Notes: generated by a model from the letters alone, not told the origin. Positions 1 through 7,813 are shown, counted from the stretch's first letter. The stretch is DNA of 33,894 nt from JBKGYG01 sp046546235 (GCA_046546235.1 JBKGYG010000012.1:1-33894); one strand, 5' to 3'. Numbers and translations are program-made.

Positions 1-83
1 TTATCTTCTTCTACACAGATGAAAAAGCTAGTGATGATTTTAATGTTAGATAGAATGGATATATAATATTAAAATACTATCCC

Positions 84-112
84 TTGACATTAATATGCAT
101 AAAGCATATAAT
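84..112 (+). promoter_or_regulatory. Consensus sigma-A promoter of the M-box/mgtE unit
   Basis: TTGACA at 84-89 and TATAAT at 107-112 are both perfect consensus boxes, separated by 17 bases. Transcription would begin near 119-120, just ahead of the M-box aptamer. Seen directly; use as a promoter is inferred from box match and spacing. Confidence 0.88.
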
Positions 113-125
113 TTTAGATGAAATT

Positions 126-282
126 AATAATCCTCGGTAGGTGAGGCTACTATAAGGATAAGGGTTGCTGCCGCAAAAGAATGGAAACATTCTACGTTGG
201 TAAACAGGTTTTGCCGAACAAAGAAGGTTTAATCTAATGCAATTTCACGCCTAATAGAGCTAAAACTTGAACGAGAAGTATT
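126..282 (+). ncRNA. M-box (ykoK) magnesium riboswitch aptamer
   Basis: The sequence carries the hallmark M-box blocks in order: CTCGGTAGGTGAGGCT at 133-148, GCTGCCGC at 167-174, an AATGGAAACATT-type hairpin followed by TACGTTGGTAAACAGG at 193-208, then TTTTGCCGA, and a final TAATAGAGCTAAAA at 252-265. CTCG near 133 can pair with CGAG near 272 to close the aptamer. The family senses Mg2+ and, when bound, favours a downstream terminator; both the terminator (292-330) and a Mg2+ transporter gene (mgtE) follow here. Aptamer ends are approximate. Confidence 0.93.
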
Positions 283-291
283 GTAAAGAAT

Positions 292-330
292 ACCTTCATC
301 ATATTCAAGTTATGATGAAGGTTTTTGCTT
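292..330 (+). terminator. Riboswitch-controlled intrinsic terminator
   Basis: A perfect 12-bp stem (292-303 with 311-322, arm ACCTTCATCATA) with a 7-nt loop is followed by a T-rich run (322-330). It lies directly after the M-box aptamer, so it is the likely expression platform: formed at high Mg2+, avoided at low Mg2+. Confidence 0.9.
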
Positions 331-344
331 AAGGAGGTGAAAGG

Positions 345-491
345 ATGGAAGATGGTAGTAGTATAGACGGAGAGATTAATAGTACATATTATTATATAAC
401 CATAAAGATGACCTATATCTTCTATCCTGTCGTCTTTCATTGCAACTTGCGTACCGCCCGTATTTGGCGGTACATGGGCAAGTTAATATAG
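345..491 (+). CDS. Small ORF (48 aa) between M-box terminator and mgtE
   Basis: An ATG at 345 sits 4-5 bases after the strong ribosome binding site AAGGAGGTGAAAGG and opens 48 codons ending in TAG at 489-491. The product begins MEDGSSIDGEIN, has a Tyr/Ile-rich middle (STYYYITIK) and a basic aromatic tail (NLRTARIWRYMGKLI). I do not recognise the family. The 3' half uses GC-rich codons (CGT, CGG, GCC, ACC) unlike its neighbours, partly because it encodes two RNA hairpins (404-437 and 444-484). It could be a leader peptide acting in cis on mgtE, a small membrane-associated protein made only at low Mg2+, or an ORF-like accident over a structured RNA. The ribosome binding site is seen; function is unknown. 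Confidence 0.55.
   Translation: MEDGSSIDGEINSTYYYITIKMTYIFYPVVFHCNLRTARIWRYMGKLI
404..484 (+). promoter_or_regulatory. Two consecutive RNA hairpins inside the mgtE leader ORF
   Basis: Hairpin 1 pairs 404-412 with 429-437 (9 bp with one G-U). Hairpin 2 pairs AACTTGC (444-450) with GCAAGTT (478-484) and GTACCGCC (451-458) with GGCGGTAC (466-473), with a 4-nt bulge on the 3' side. Neither is followed by a T-run, so they are not simple terminators. They lie wholly within the 48-codon ORF, where ribosome movement would unfold them. Confidence 0.5.
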
Positions 492-608
492 TTGTATGTA
501 AATCTCTCTATTTTTAAATTCATAATCCATAAAAACTTTATAGATCCTTTAAGTCTGAAGAGTATAATAAAATAGGGTAATAGATGAAAATAAAAGAGAG
601 GTGAGGAT

Positions 609-1952
609 ATGGTTGAGGAAACACAAGAAATATTAACAAATAGTTTATTAGAAAATGATAAAGAAAAAGTGCATAAGATTCTTGATAATATACATCCAAT
701 AGATATTGCTATAATGTTAGAAGAGTTTGAGGATGAAGAATTATTAAGACTATATGAGTTAGTTGATAATGAGCTTATGGCTGAGATAATTGAACAGGCT
801 AATGAAGAGTTTCAGACTAGAATTATTAAATTGTTTGATTTTAAAACTATTGTTAGTTTATTTTCATATATGTCTAAGGATGATATTGCTGATATTTTAG
901 GGAATATCCCTATAAGAATGAGAAAAGACTTATTAAAGATGATGAAAGCTGGCGATATTAAGCAACTACAAGCACTATTAGGCTATGACGAAGATAGTGC
1001 TGGTGGTATTATGACAACAGAATATATTGCATTAAGTGGGGAACTATCTGTATCAGAATCTTTAAAAAAAATCAAGGAAATTGGACCTAAAACGGAAGTA
1101 ATTGAAACAATATTTGTGTTAAATACGAAGAAAGAGTTAGTTGGTACTGCTGACTTGAGAGAAATATTAGTTGCTCCGGAGGATGAGAAATTAATAAATA
1201 TTATGGATAGTAATGTAATTTATGTTCATCCTGAGGTTGACCAGGAAGAAGTTTCCATACTTGTATCAAAGTATGATATAAATTCAATTCCAGTTGTTAA
1301 TCGTAAAAATTCATTGCTAGGAATTATTACTGTTGATGATATTATTGATGTTATAGTAGAAGAACAAACTGAAGATATGTTGCAATTAGGTGGTGTAAGT
1401 AAGGAAGAGAAAGTAGATAGTGAATTAACAACTTCCATTAAAAGAAGACTACCTTGGCTATTTATTAATTTAGCAACAGCTTTTTTAGCAGCGTTTACTG
1501 TAGGATTATTTGAAGATGTTATAACACAAGTAGTAGCATTAGCAGCAGCCATGCCAATAGTTGCAGGTATGGGAGGGAATGCAGGAACTCAGACCCTATC
1601 AGTTACAATTAGGAGTATCGCACTTAGAGAAATTGAATTAAAAAAGAATTGGAAGTTAGTATTTAAAGAAATAGTGTTAGGGTTAATAAATGGTGCTTTT
1701 ACAGGTATTATAGCAGGGATTATTCTATATATGAAATATGGGAATCCATATCTGGGGCTTATAATATTTGCAGCTATGATTGGGAATTTAGTAATAGCTG
1801 GATTTTTTGGATTCTTAATTCCATTACTATTAATGGTAATGGGAATAGATCCCGCATTAGCTTCTGCCATATTCTTAACAACAGCGACAGATGTTTTTGG
1901 CTTTTTTCTCTTTTTAGGATTGGCAAAAATATTTTTGCCTCTTTTGATGTGA
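609..1952 (+). CDS. mgtE: Magnesium transporter MgtE
   Basis: A dimeric Mg2+ channel/transporter of the cytoplasmic membrane, 447 aa, the usual family length. The N-terminal MgtE superhelical domain covers about residues 10-125, two CBS domains about 130-255, and the five-helix membrane domain about 280-447. Within the pore domain the family signature MGGNAGTQ is at 321-328 and the pore aspartate in TATDVFGF is D428, matching the conserved acidic residue of characterised MgtE. In the family the cytosolic domains bind Mg2+ and close the pore. The start has GAGAGGTGAGG just upstream. Expression is expected to rise at low Mg2+ through the M-box, so control would act on both transcription and channel gating. 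A clear terminator follows. Confidence 0.95.
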   Translation: MVEETQEILTNSLLENDKEKVHKILDNIHPIDIAIMLEEFEDEELLRLYELVDNELMAEIIEQANEEFQTRIIKLFDFKTIVSLFSYMSKDDIADILGNIPIRMRKDLLKMMKAGDIKQLQALLGYDEDSAGGIMTTEYIALSGELSVSESLKKIKEIGPKTEVIETIFVLNTKKELVGTADLREILVAPEDEKLINIMDSNVIYVHPEVDQEEVSILVSKYDINSIPVVNRKNSLLGIITVDDIIDVIVEEQTEDMLQLGGVSKEEKVDSELTTSIKRRLPWLFINLATAFLAAFTVGLFEDVITQVVALAAAMPIVAGMGGNAGTQTLSVTIRSIALREIELKKNWKLVFKEIVLGLINGAFTGIIAGIILYMKYGNPYLGLIIFAAMIGNLVIAGFFGFLIPLLLMVMGIDPALASAIFLTTATDVFGFFLFLGLAKIFLPLLM

Positions 1953-1964
1953 CTAATTAAGATT

Positions 1965-1994
1965 AACCACACAATTAATAATGTGTGGTTTTTT
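1965..1994 (+). terminator. Intrinsic terminator after mgtE
   Basis: AACCACACA (1965-1973) pairs perfectly with TGTGTGGTT (1982-1990) around an 8-nt loop and is followed by TTTT. It begins 12 bases after the mgtE stop. Confidence 0.9.
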
Positions 1995-2023
1995 AATACT
2001 AAAAAAATTGGGAAATTAGTAAT

Positions 2024-2053
2024 TTGACTAAATGGTAATAATTAAAGTATATT
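2024..2053 (+). promoter_or_regulatory. Probable sigma-A promoter of the HAD-egsA pair
   Basis: TTGACT (2024-2029) and TATATT (2048-2053), each one mismatch from consensus, lie 18 bases apart. This would give a leader of about 130 nt before the TTG start at 2194; I see no known riboswitch in it. Confidence 0.5.
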
Positions 2054-2193
2054 AAATATAAGGAGTATCAAAAACTGATTATATTGCTAAAACAATCCTT
2101 TGGAGCAATTAGAGGTTATATATAAATCAAAGATTAAATTATAAAAATAATAAAAATCAAAAAAATCAACTAATGGAATGAGGATGATTAATA

Positions 2194-2853
2194 TTGAAAA
2201 AATTTGCTTTTGTATCTGATTTTGACGGGACTTTAACTACAAAAGATTTTTACCATATAATAATTGAAAACTATTTAAAAGAAGATGGTAAGAAATTTTA
2301 CAAAGAATGGAAAAAGGAAAATAAAATAAATGTAGAATTTTTAAATAAGATTTTTGGTTCTATTGATATAAAAGAATCTGATTTACAAAATGATATAATT
2401 AATATACCAATAGATAAAAATGCAAAAGAATTAATAGAACTAGTAAATATAAATAAAGGAGATTTTTATGTTGTTAGTGCCGGGACATCTTACTATATAA
2501 ATATTCTCTTTGAATATCTGGATATAAAGGATGTAAAAGTAATATCTATGGAAGGTAAATACGAAGGCAAGAACTTAAAGATTACACCTAACAAGAATAG
2601 TAAATTTTTTTCAGAGATATTTGGAATTGATAAAGGGAAAATATTAAGAGAAATTAAAGAACAATATGAATATGTATTTTTTGCTGGAGATAGTGAGCCT
2701 GACCTTGAAGCTGCAAAAGTTGCAGATACAACTTTTGCAAAAAAAGAACTTAAAGAATTATTAGAAAAAGAAAAAGCAGAATTTGTTGCTTTTGATACTT
2801 TTGCTGAAATTATAAATTATATGAATGAAAAAGGGTGGTTTAATGAAGTCTAA
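2194..2853 (+). CDS. HAD-superfamily phosphatase (MtnX/phosphoserine phosphatase-like)
   Basis: A soluble haloacid-dehalogenase-type phosphatase of 219 aa. Motif I is DFDGTLT with the nucleophile D9 and acid/base D11, motif II is VVSAG with S95, and motif IV is GDSEPD at 165-170, a layout typical of HAD-IB enzymes such as MtnX and phosphoserine phosphatase. The substrate cannot be read from the sequence. The start is TTG at 2194, preceded by GGAATGAGGAT; the nearby ATG at 2184 is in another frame. The end overlaps the start of the glycerol-1-phosphate dehydrogenase gene by 11 bases, so the two are translationally coupled, which makes a phosphorylated polyol or glycerol-1-phosphate derivative an attractive but unproven substrate. 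Confidence 0.8.
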   Translation: MKKFAFVSDFDGTLTTKDFYHIIIENYLKEDGKKFYKEWKKENKINVEFLNKIFGSIDIKESDLQNDIINIPIDKNAKELIELVNINKGDFYVVSAGTSYYINILFEYLDIKDVKVISMEGKYEGKNLKITPNKNSKFFSEIFGIDKGKILREIKEQYEYVFFAGDSEPDLEAAKVADTTFAKKELKELLEKEKAEFVAFDTFAEIINYMNEKGWFNEV

Positions 2854-3910
2854 AACACAGAGAATAGCCATACCGGAGATGCTAGAAGTAGGATCTGATA
2901 ATCTTTCAAAAATAGGTAAATATTTAGTGAAAGTTGGCGTTAGTAAATTTGTTTTGTTTTTTGGAGAAGGCATAAATGATATGTTTGGGGAAACAGTATT
3001 TCAAGCATTTAAGGAGTACAAGGAATTAGAAATATTAGCTAATTATGAATGTGAAAATAACTCGATGGAAGATATTATGAAAAGAGCCTTTTCTTTACCT
3101 CCTAAAGCTGAAGCAATAATAGGTATTGGAGGAGGAAAAATTCTTGATGTGGCTAAATATACAGCTTTTCTAAATAATCTTCCGTTTATTAGCATACCTA
3201 CATCTACAGCACATGATGGCTTTTCAAGTTCAGGGTGTTCATTATATGTTCAGGGGAAAAGAACATCAGTACAGGCGTTTATGCCTTATGGAATAATTGT
3301 AGATACTAGTGTAGTAAAACAATCGCCTGAAAGGTTCATATATTCTGGTATTGGGGATATAGTATCTAAAATAACAGCGATTTATGATTGGATGTATGAA
3401 GAAAAAAATGGATTTGCAAGAGTAAATGATTTTGCTGTTATGATTGCAAAAAAATCAGTAAACAGTATTGTAAGAATGCCATATAGCAGTATTAAGGAAG
3501 AATTTTTTATTAAAGAATTAGTCGATTCGTTAACTATGAGTGGAATAGCCATGGAAGTTGCTGGAAGTAGTGCTCCAGCAAGTGGTAGTGAACATTTGAT
3601 ATCTCATGCATTAGACCAAATAACTACTAGTCCGCAATTACATGGGATTCAAGTTGGATTAGCAACATATATAATGAGTAAGGTACAAAAACATAGGTAC
3701 GAAAGAGTTGAAAAGTTTTTAACAGACACAGGTTTTTTTAGTTTTGTAAAAAGTTTAAAACTAAATGCATCTGACTTTGAAGAAGCAATTGATATAGCAC
3801 CATCAATAAAACCTAATAGGAAAACGTATATTCATTATTCTAAACATAGAAATGGAGCAAAAAAAATATTATATACTGATAAGATACTTACAACTATTTT
3901 GCAGAGATAG
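2843..3910 (+). CDS. egsA: sn-glycerol-1-phosphate dehydrogenase (EgsA/AraM family)
   Basis: Predicted NAD(P)H-dependent reduction of dihydroxyacetone phosphate to sn-glycerol-1-phosphate, 355 aa. The dinucleotide-binding GIGGGKILDVAKY begins near residue 94, followed by PTSTAHDG (119-126). The metal ligands of this iron-alcohol-dehydrogenase-like fold are present as D172, H251 and H268 (GSEHLISHALD and LHGIQ). I place the start at ATG 2843, five bases after AAGGGTGG; an in-frame ATG at 2825 has no suitable ribosome binding site. In Bacillus, AraM supplies G1P for heptaprenylglyceryl phosphate made by PcrB; in archaea the same product starts ether lipids. No PcrB homologue is in the window. 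It overlaps and is coupled to the upstream HAD phosphatase. Confidence 0.85.
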   Translation: MKSKTQRIAIPEMLEVGSDNLSKIGKYLVKVGVSKFVLFFGEGINDMFGETVFQAFKEYKELEILANYECENNSMEDIMKRAFSLPPKAEAIIGIGGGKILDVAKYTAFLNNLPFISIPTSTAHDGFSSSGCSLYVQGKRTSVQAFMPYGIIVDTSVVKQSPERFIYSGIGDIVSKITAIYDWMYEEKNGFARVNDFAVMIAKKSVNSIVRMPYSSIKEEFFIKELVDSLTMSGIAMEVAGSSAPASGSEHLISHALDQITTSPQLHGIQVGLATYIMSKVQKHRYERVEKFLTDTGFFSFVKSLKLNASDFEEAIDIAPSIKPNRKTYIHYSKHRNGAKKILYTDKILTTILQR

Positions 3911-4215
3911 ATACTTAAAACATGTATCAATTGTAGAATCTTAATTAGTTAAGAGTGTTAGAATAGCTAGAACAAGGAGGAGTCACTTATTAATAAATAA
4001 CATAATTATCAAATATAAAGTTTTGAAAAGGCGTTAAATAGCAACAGTTACAACTAGTTCCTAGTATTGTTTGAAAAATGTTTATATGATAAAATAAGAC
4101 AAGAACGATCATAAAACTAAAAAACATAGGGTATAATGAACTCACGCTAACACCTTGTCTGAGTTTAAGCATATAATTATGTATTCTTAAACAAGACGAA
4201 AGGACGATCTTAAGG
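3911..4215. other. 305-base gap between egsA and the ligase cluster
   Basis: No convincing gene. A perfect AAGGAGGAG at 3974-3982 is not followed by a usable start codon and meets stop codons at once. TATAAT at 4132-4137 lacks a good -35. GTTTAAG (4162-4168) can pair with CTTAAAC just before the next gene, a weak leader hairpin. The region probably holds the promoter of the downstream cluster, but I cannot place it. Confidence 0.5.
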
Positions 4216-5406
4216 ATGAAAAATAAAGCGGTTGTGTTAGGAGCAAATTATTATATTGGGCTTTCTATAATACGTTGTCTGGGTATTCATAAAATAAGTG
4301 TTACAGCTATTGATTACAAGGAAGAAGGAGCATATGCATTTAAATCTAAATATGTGACTGAGAAATTAATTGCACCTCATTACAATAAAAATCCAGAAGA
4401 TTTATTAAGATTTTTAATTCAATATGCAAGAGATCAAGAGTTAAAACCTGTATTGTTTCCATCAGCTGACCCTTATGTGGAATTTATGGACAAGTATTTA
4501 AATGAATTAAAAGAGTGTTATTTAATTCCTAATATTGAACAAGGGTTATACACAAAGGCAATGAATAAAGAGACATTGATAGAACTAGCGAAAAAAGTTG
4601 ACACACCAGTGCCAGAAACAGTGTCTCCTACTGAAGAGAATTATATAGATAAAGTTGAATCAATAATTAATTTTCCTTGCTTAGTGAAGCCAGTTGATTC
4701 AGCATCTTTTGTAAACAAATTTAGAAGAAAGTTATTTAAAGTACATAATTTAGAACAACTAAAAAAAGCAGTAAAAAGAGCAGACAAAGAGGGTCTTGAA
4801 GTAGTTGTTCAAAAAATAATCTCAGGATTTGATGATCATATGTATACTTTTGATGCATATGCAAATGAAAAGTCAAAGGTTACTCATTGGGTGACTTGTC
4901 AAAAATTAAGGCAATATCCTATTAACTACGGAGCATCAGTTTATACAATTCAAAAATATGTTCCAGAAATTGTTGATTTAGGGAAACAATTTTTAGAAAA
5001 AATAAAGTGGAAGGGTTTTGCTGAAATTGAATTTAAAAAAGATAAAAGAACAAAGAAATTTTATTTGATTGAAGTAAATGTAAGGACCACTAATTTAAAT
5101 GTATTGCTTTTTCGCTCTGGTATAAATATGCCATATGTTGCATACCAAGAGTTAACAGGAAATGAAGAAACTTCAAAAGTAATTGTTGAAGATAAAAAGA
5201 TAGCTTTTTGGTATGCTTTTGAAGATTTATTAGCAATAAAAGATTATTTTAAGACAAAACAATTATCATTTGTCAATGTAGTATGTTCTTATTTTAAAAG
5301 AAAAGCTTATGCAATTTGGGATATAAGAGATCCTTTACCATACTTCGCTTTTTTTAGAAGCAAAGTTCTTAAGCCATTAAGGCAAAAACTATTACGTAAC
5401 CAGTGA
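4216..5406 (+). CDS. ATP-grasp ligase resembling D-aspartate ligase (COG3919 type)
   Basis: A 396-aa ATP-grasp carboxylate-amine ligase. A Rossmann-like N-terminal part (VVLGANYYIGLSIIRCL) leads to the ATP-grasp core: FPCLVKPVDSASF, then FLEKIKWKGFAEIEF and the Mg-binding strand FYLIEVNVRTTN. The arrangement, length and the short basic tail after the core match, from memory, the Aslfm D-aspartate ligase of Enterococcus faecium, which adds D-Asp to the lysine side chain of peptidoglycan precursors. That identification is family-level inference; COG3919 contains other ligases. The context supports a D-amino-acid role, because a Mur-type ligase and an aspartate/glutamate racemase follow on the same strand. 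The start ATG has AAAGGA and TAAGG upstream. No membrane segment is evident. Confidence 0.7.
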   Translation: MKNKAVVLGANYYIGLSIIRCLGIHKISVTAIDYKEEGAYAFKSKYVTEKLIAPHYNKNPEDLLRFLIQYARDQELKPVLFPSADPYVEFMDKYLNELKECYLIPNIEQGLYTKAMNKETLIELAKKVDTPVPETVSPTEENYIDKVESIINFPCLVKPVDSASFVNKFRRKLFKVHNLEQLKKAVKRADKEGLEVVVQKIISGFDDHMYTFDAYANEKSKVTHWVTCQKLRQYPINYGASVYTIQKYVPEIVDLGKQFLEKIKWKGFAEIEFKKDKRTKKFYLIEVNVRTTNLNVLLFRSGINMPYVAYQELTGNEETSKVIVEDKKIAFWYAFEDLLAIKDYFKTKQLSFVNVVCSYFKRKAYAIWDIRDPLPYFAFFRSKVLKPLRQKLLRNQ

Positions 5407-5478
5407 AAAAGTCATTTTTCTTTGAATGAATGGGGATATATGTCTATAAGTATAAATTTATGAAGGGCTTTATACTGT
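5399..5478. repeat. Possible small inverted-repeat element (copy 1)
   Basis: ACCAGTGAAAAAGTC at 5399-5413 is the exact reverse complement of 9793-9807. A degraded partner, GGGCTTTATACTG, lies at about 5466-5478 and can pair in two blocks (AAAGTC with GGCTTT, CAGT with ACTG). The left end contains the stop codon of the ATP-grasp gene. Kinship with the 9716-9809 element rests on short AT-rich matches. Confidence 0.35.
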
Positions 5479-5530
5479 TTTATTATTACGCAAGAGAAAA
5501 TGCGTTATTTTGGGATAGGGGGAATGATTT

Positions 5531-7069
5531 ATGAAAATAAATGAACTTTTAGAAGATATTAAGATTTTAAAAGCTTATAATCATAAAGATTTAGACATAA
5601 ATCAAATTGCTTATCACTCAAAAAACGTTGACTATGGTAGTATATTTGTGTGCATAAAGGGATATCAAACAGATGGGCATAAATATGTTGAAGATGCTAT
5701 TAAAAATGGCGCTGCAGCTATTATTGTTGAAGATTACCAAGAAGGACTTAATATACCCCAATATGTTGTATCCAATAGTCGAAAAGCTTTATCTAGTTTA
5801 GCTGATAAATTCTATGGATACCCTTCTAAAGATATGAAAGTAATTGGAATAACAGCAACTAATGGAAAGACAACTACCACATTTATGATTAACAATATTT
5901 TAGAATCATATAAACTTAATACTGGCTTAATAGGAAGTGTGATAATTAAATATGGAGAATATGCAAAGCCGTCGTATTTAACTACACCTCAATCTAAAGA
6001 TTTGCAAAGTATTTTATATAATATGAATAACAACGATATTACTCACGTTTGCATGGAAGTATCATCATCTGCATTAGAATTAAATAGGGTAGAGAATGTT
6101 GATTATGATATTGTATCCTTACATAATATTAGTTCGGAACATATTGATTTACATGGCTCTTTCGAACAATATTATAATGCTAAAGCAAGATTAATTAGAG
6201 AAGCAAAATCTGATGCTTGGGCAATCTTAAATTTAGATGATAAGTATTCAGCATCACTTTTGTTTGAAACCAAAGCAAAAGTAATAACATATGGGATAGA
6301 AAGAAAAACAGGTCATATATCTTGTAATGATTTAGACTTGTCAACTGGACGAGCTAAGTTTACAGTTCAAATTAAAAAACCAATTATTGTTGACGAGATG
6401 GTTTATGAAAAATGTGAATTTCCAATAATATTGCGTACGCCAGGGTATCATTCAGTGCATAATGCAATGGTAGCTATATTAGTAGGTTTGCTTAATAAAG
6501 TTCCTATTGAAATTATTCAAAAAGGTTTAAGAACATTCGGTGGAGTTGAACGTCGATTTGAAATAATATATGATGAAGACTTTATAATTATTGATGATCA
6601 TTTTGCTAATCCAGGGAATATAGATGTTTCATTAAAAACTTTAAAAAAAATGAATTTTGATGATTTGAAGCTTGTATATGCCCTAAGAGGGAATAGAGGA
6701 ATTACAGTAATGCGTGATGTTGCAAATACAATAATTAAGTGGGCTCCGAAATTAGGGATAAATGAGATAATAACAAGCCTTAGCAAATCATATACAACTT
6801 CTAAAGACGAAGTTATGAAGGAAGAAATAGAAGTTTTCAATAGTGTTTTAGCAAATGGGGGGATAAAAGTGCGTATGTTCGAGGAATTAGAAGATGCTGT
6901 TTTTAAAGGGCTGAAAGAAATAAAAGAAGGAGACGTCCTAATGTTAGCTGGCTGTCAAGGGATGGATATGGGTGCAAAGATTGCATTAGAACAAATATAT
7001 AAAATGAAACCTAATAAGAATGAGAAAATCCTTTTTGCACCTATTGAAAAAAGAGTTGCTGGATGCTAA
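5531..7069 (+). CDS. Divergent MurE-like Mur ligase
   Basis: A 512-aa Mur-ligase-family enzyme with all three domains: N-terminal domain (1-100), central ATPase (105-320) and C-terminal domain (330-500). The P-loop is ATNGKTTTT (109-117), TTP is at 151-153, and the lysine usually carbamylated is K218 in NAKARL. The ligand-binding signatures depart from housekeeping MurE: EVSSSAL (176-182) for EVSSHAL, NISSEHIDLHGS for the usual LTxDHLDxHGT, DDHFANPGN (355-363) where MurE has DYAHTPD, and no DNPR motif for meso-diaminopimelate. It probably couples an amino acid to something other than the standard UDP-MurNAc-dipeptide. GGATAGGGGGA precedes the ATG. The racemase follows after 18 bases. Confidence 0.8.
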   Translation: MKINELLEDIKILKAYNHKDLDINQIAYHSKNVDYGSIFVCIKGYQTDGHKYVEDAIKNGAAAIIVEDYQEGLNIPQYVVSNSRKALSSLADKFYGYPSKDMKVIGITATNGKTTTTFMINNILESYKLNTGLIGSVIIKYGEYAKPSYLTTPQSKDLQSILYNMNNNDITHVCMEVSSSALELNRVENVDYDIVSLHNISSEHIDLHGSFEQYYNAKARLIREAKSDAWAILNLDDKYSASLLFETKAKVITYGIERKTGHISCNDLDLSTGRAKFTVQIKKPIIVDEMVYEKCEFPIILRTPGYHSVHNAMVAILVGLLNKVPIEIIQKGLRTFGGVERRFEIIYDEDFIIIDDHFANPGNIDVSLKTLKKMNFDDLKLVYALRGNRGITVMRDVANTIIKWAPKLGINEIITSLSKSYTTSKDEVMKEEIEVFNSVLANGGIKVRMFEELEDAVFKGLKEIKEGDVLMLAGCQGMDMGAKIALEQIYKMKPNKNEKILFAPIEKRVAGC

Positions 7070-7087
7070 AGGCATGGAGGAGATAGA

Positions 7088-7777
7088 ATGAATGATAGGA
7101 TTATTGGGATAATTGGAGGAATGGGTCCTGAAGCAACTGCTGACTTTTATCAAAGATTTGTAAATAGTACAAAAGTTGAAAAAGATCAAGAACATTTTCA
7201 TGTAGTTATTGATAGTAACCCTAAAATTCCAGACAGGACCAAAGCTATTTTATGTGGAGAGAAAAATCCACTGCCTGAAATTATAAAAACAGCAAAAAAC
7301 CTAGAAAAAATAGGTGTTGAAATAGCTTGTATTCCATGTTTAACATCCCATTATTACATAAAAGAGATACAAGAAAGTGTTAATTATAAGATTATTAATA
7401 TACTAAAGGAGTTAAATACATATATTATTAATAATTATAAGCACATTAAGAAAGTTGGAATATTAGCTACATCAGGAACAGTTGAGATGAAGTTATTTAA
7501 TCAACATTTAAGAGAAGTAGAAATTATTTATCCAGATAAAAAGATACAAGAAGAAAAAGTTATGGAAGCAATATATGGTAAAAAAGGAATAAAGAGAGGC
7601 AACTTAAAAAATGAACCTGTAAGGCATTTAATTGAAGCGAGTGAAAACTTAAAAAATAACGGAGCAGAAGCGATAATTTTTGGTTGCACAGAAATAGGAT
7701 TAGCTTTAAAACAAAAACATGTTTCATTACAAATTATTGATCCGTTAGATGTCGCAATTAAAGAGCTTATTAAGTAA
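7088..7777 (+). CDS. Aspartate/glutamate racemase family protein
   Basis: A 229-aa cofactor-independent racemase. It begins IGIIGGMGPEATADFY, the family signature, and both catalytic cysteines are present: C84 in IPCLTSH and C200 in FGCTEIG, so two-base racemisation is possible. Length fits aspartate racemase (about 230 aa). It interconverts L- and D-aspartate, or a related acidic amino acid; sequence alone does not decide. It is preceded by GGAGGAGATAG and lies 18 bases after the MurE-like gene, so the two are almost certainly cotranscribed. With an Asl-like ATP-grasp ligase two genes upstream, the likely role is to supply a D-amino acid to the adjacent ligases, as the racemase gene beside aslfm does in E. 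faecium. Confidence 0.85.
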   Translation: MNDRIIGIIGGMGPEATADFYQRFVNSTKVEKDQEHFHVVIDSNPKIPDRTKAILCGEKNPLPEIIKTAKNLEKIGVEIACIPCLTSHYYIKEIQESVNYKIINILKELNTYIINNYKHIKKVGILATSGTVEMKLFNQHLREVEIIYPDKKIQEEKVMEAIYGKKGIKRGNLKNEPVRHLIEASENLKNNGAEAIIFGCTEIGLALKQKHVSLQIIDPLDVAIKELIK

Positions 7778-7813
7778 ATGCAATAAATAAAAAGAAATAA
7801 ACGGAGGGGTAAA

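Noticed and set aside
3..53. Possible 3' end of a gene entering the window (16 codons ending in TAG)
   Set aside because: Too short to tell from chance; another frame also stays open to 66, and no terminator follows before the promoter at 84.
234..440. 68-codon ORF on the minus strand over the M-box terminator region
   Set aside because: It is antisense to the riboswitch and small ORF, with no ribosome binding site or recognisable sequence.
1226..1972. Two long minus-strand ORFs inside mgtE
   Set aside because: Shadows of a clear, complete gene on the other strand.
3974..3982. Perfect AAGGAGGAG ribosome binding site after egsA
   Set aside because: No ATG, GTG or TTG at a usable distance; stop codons follow at once.
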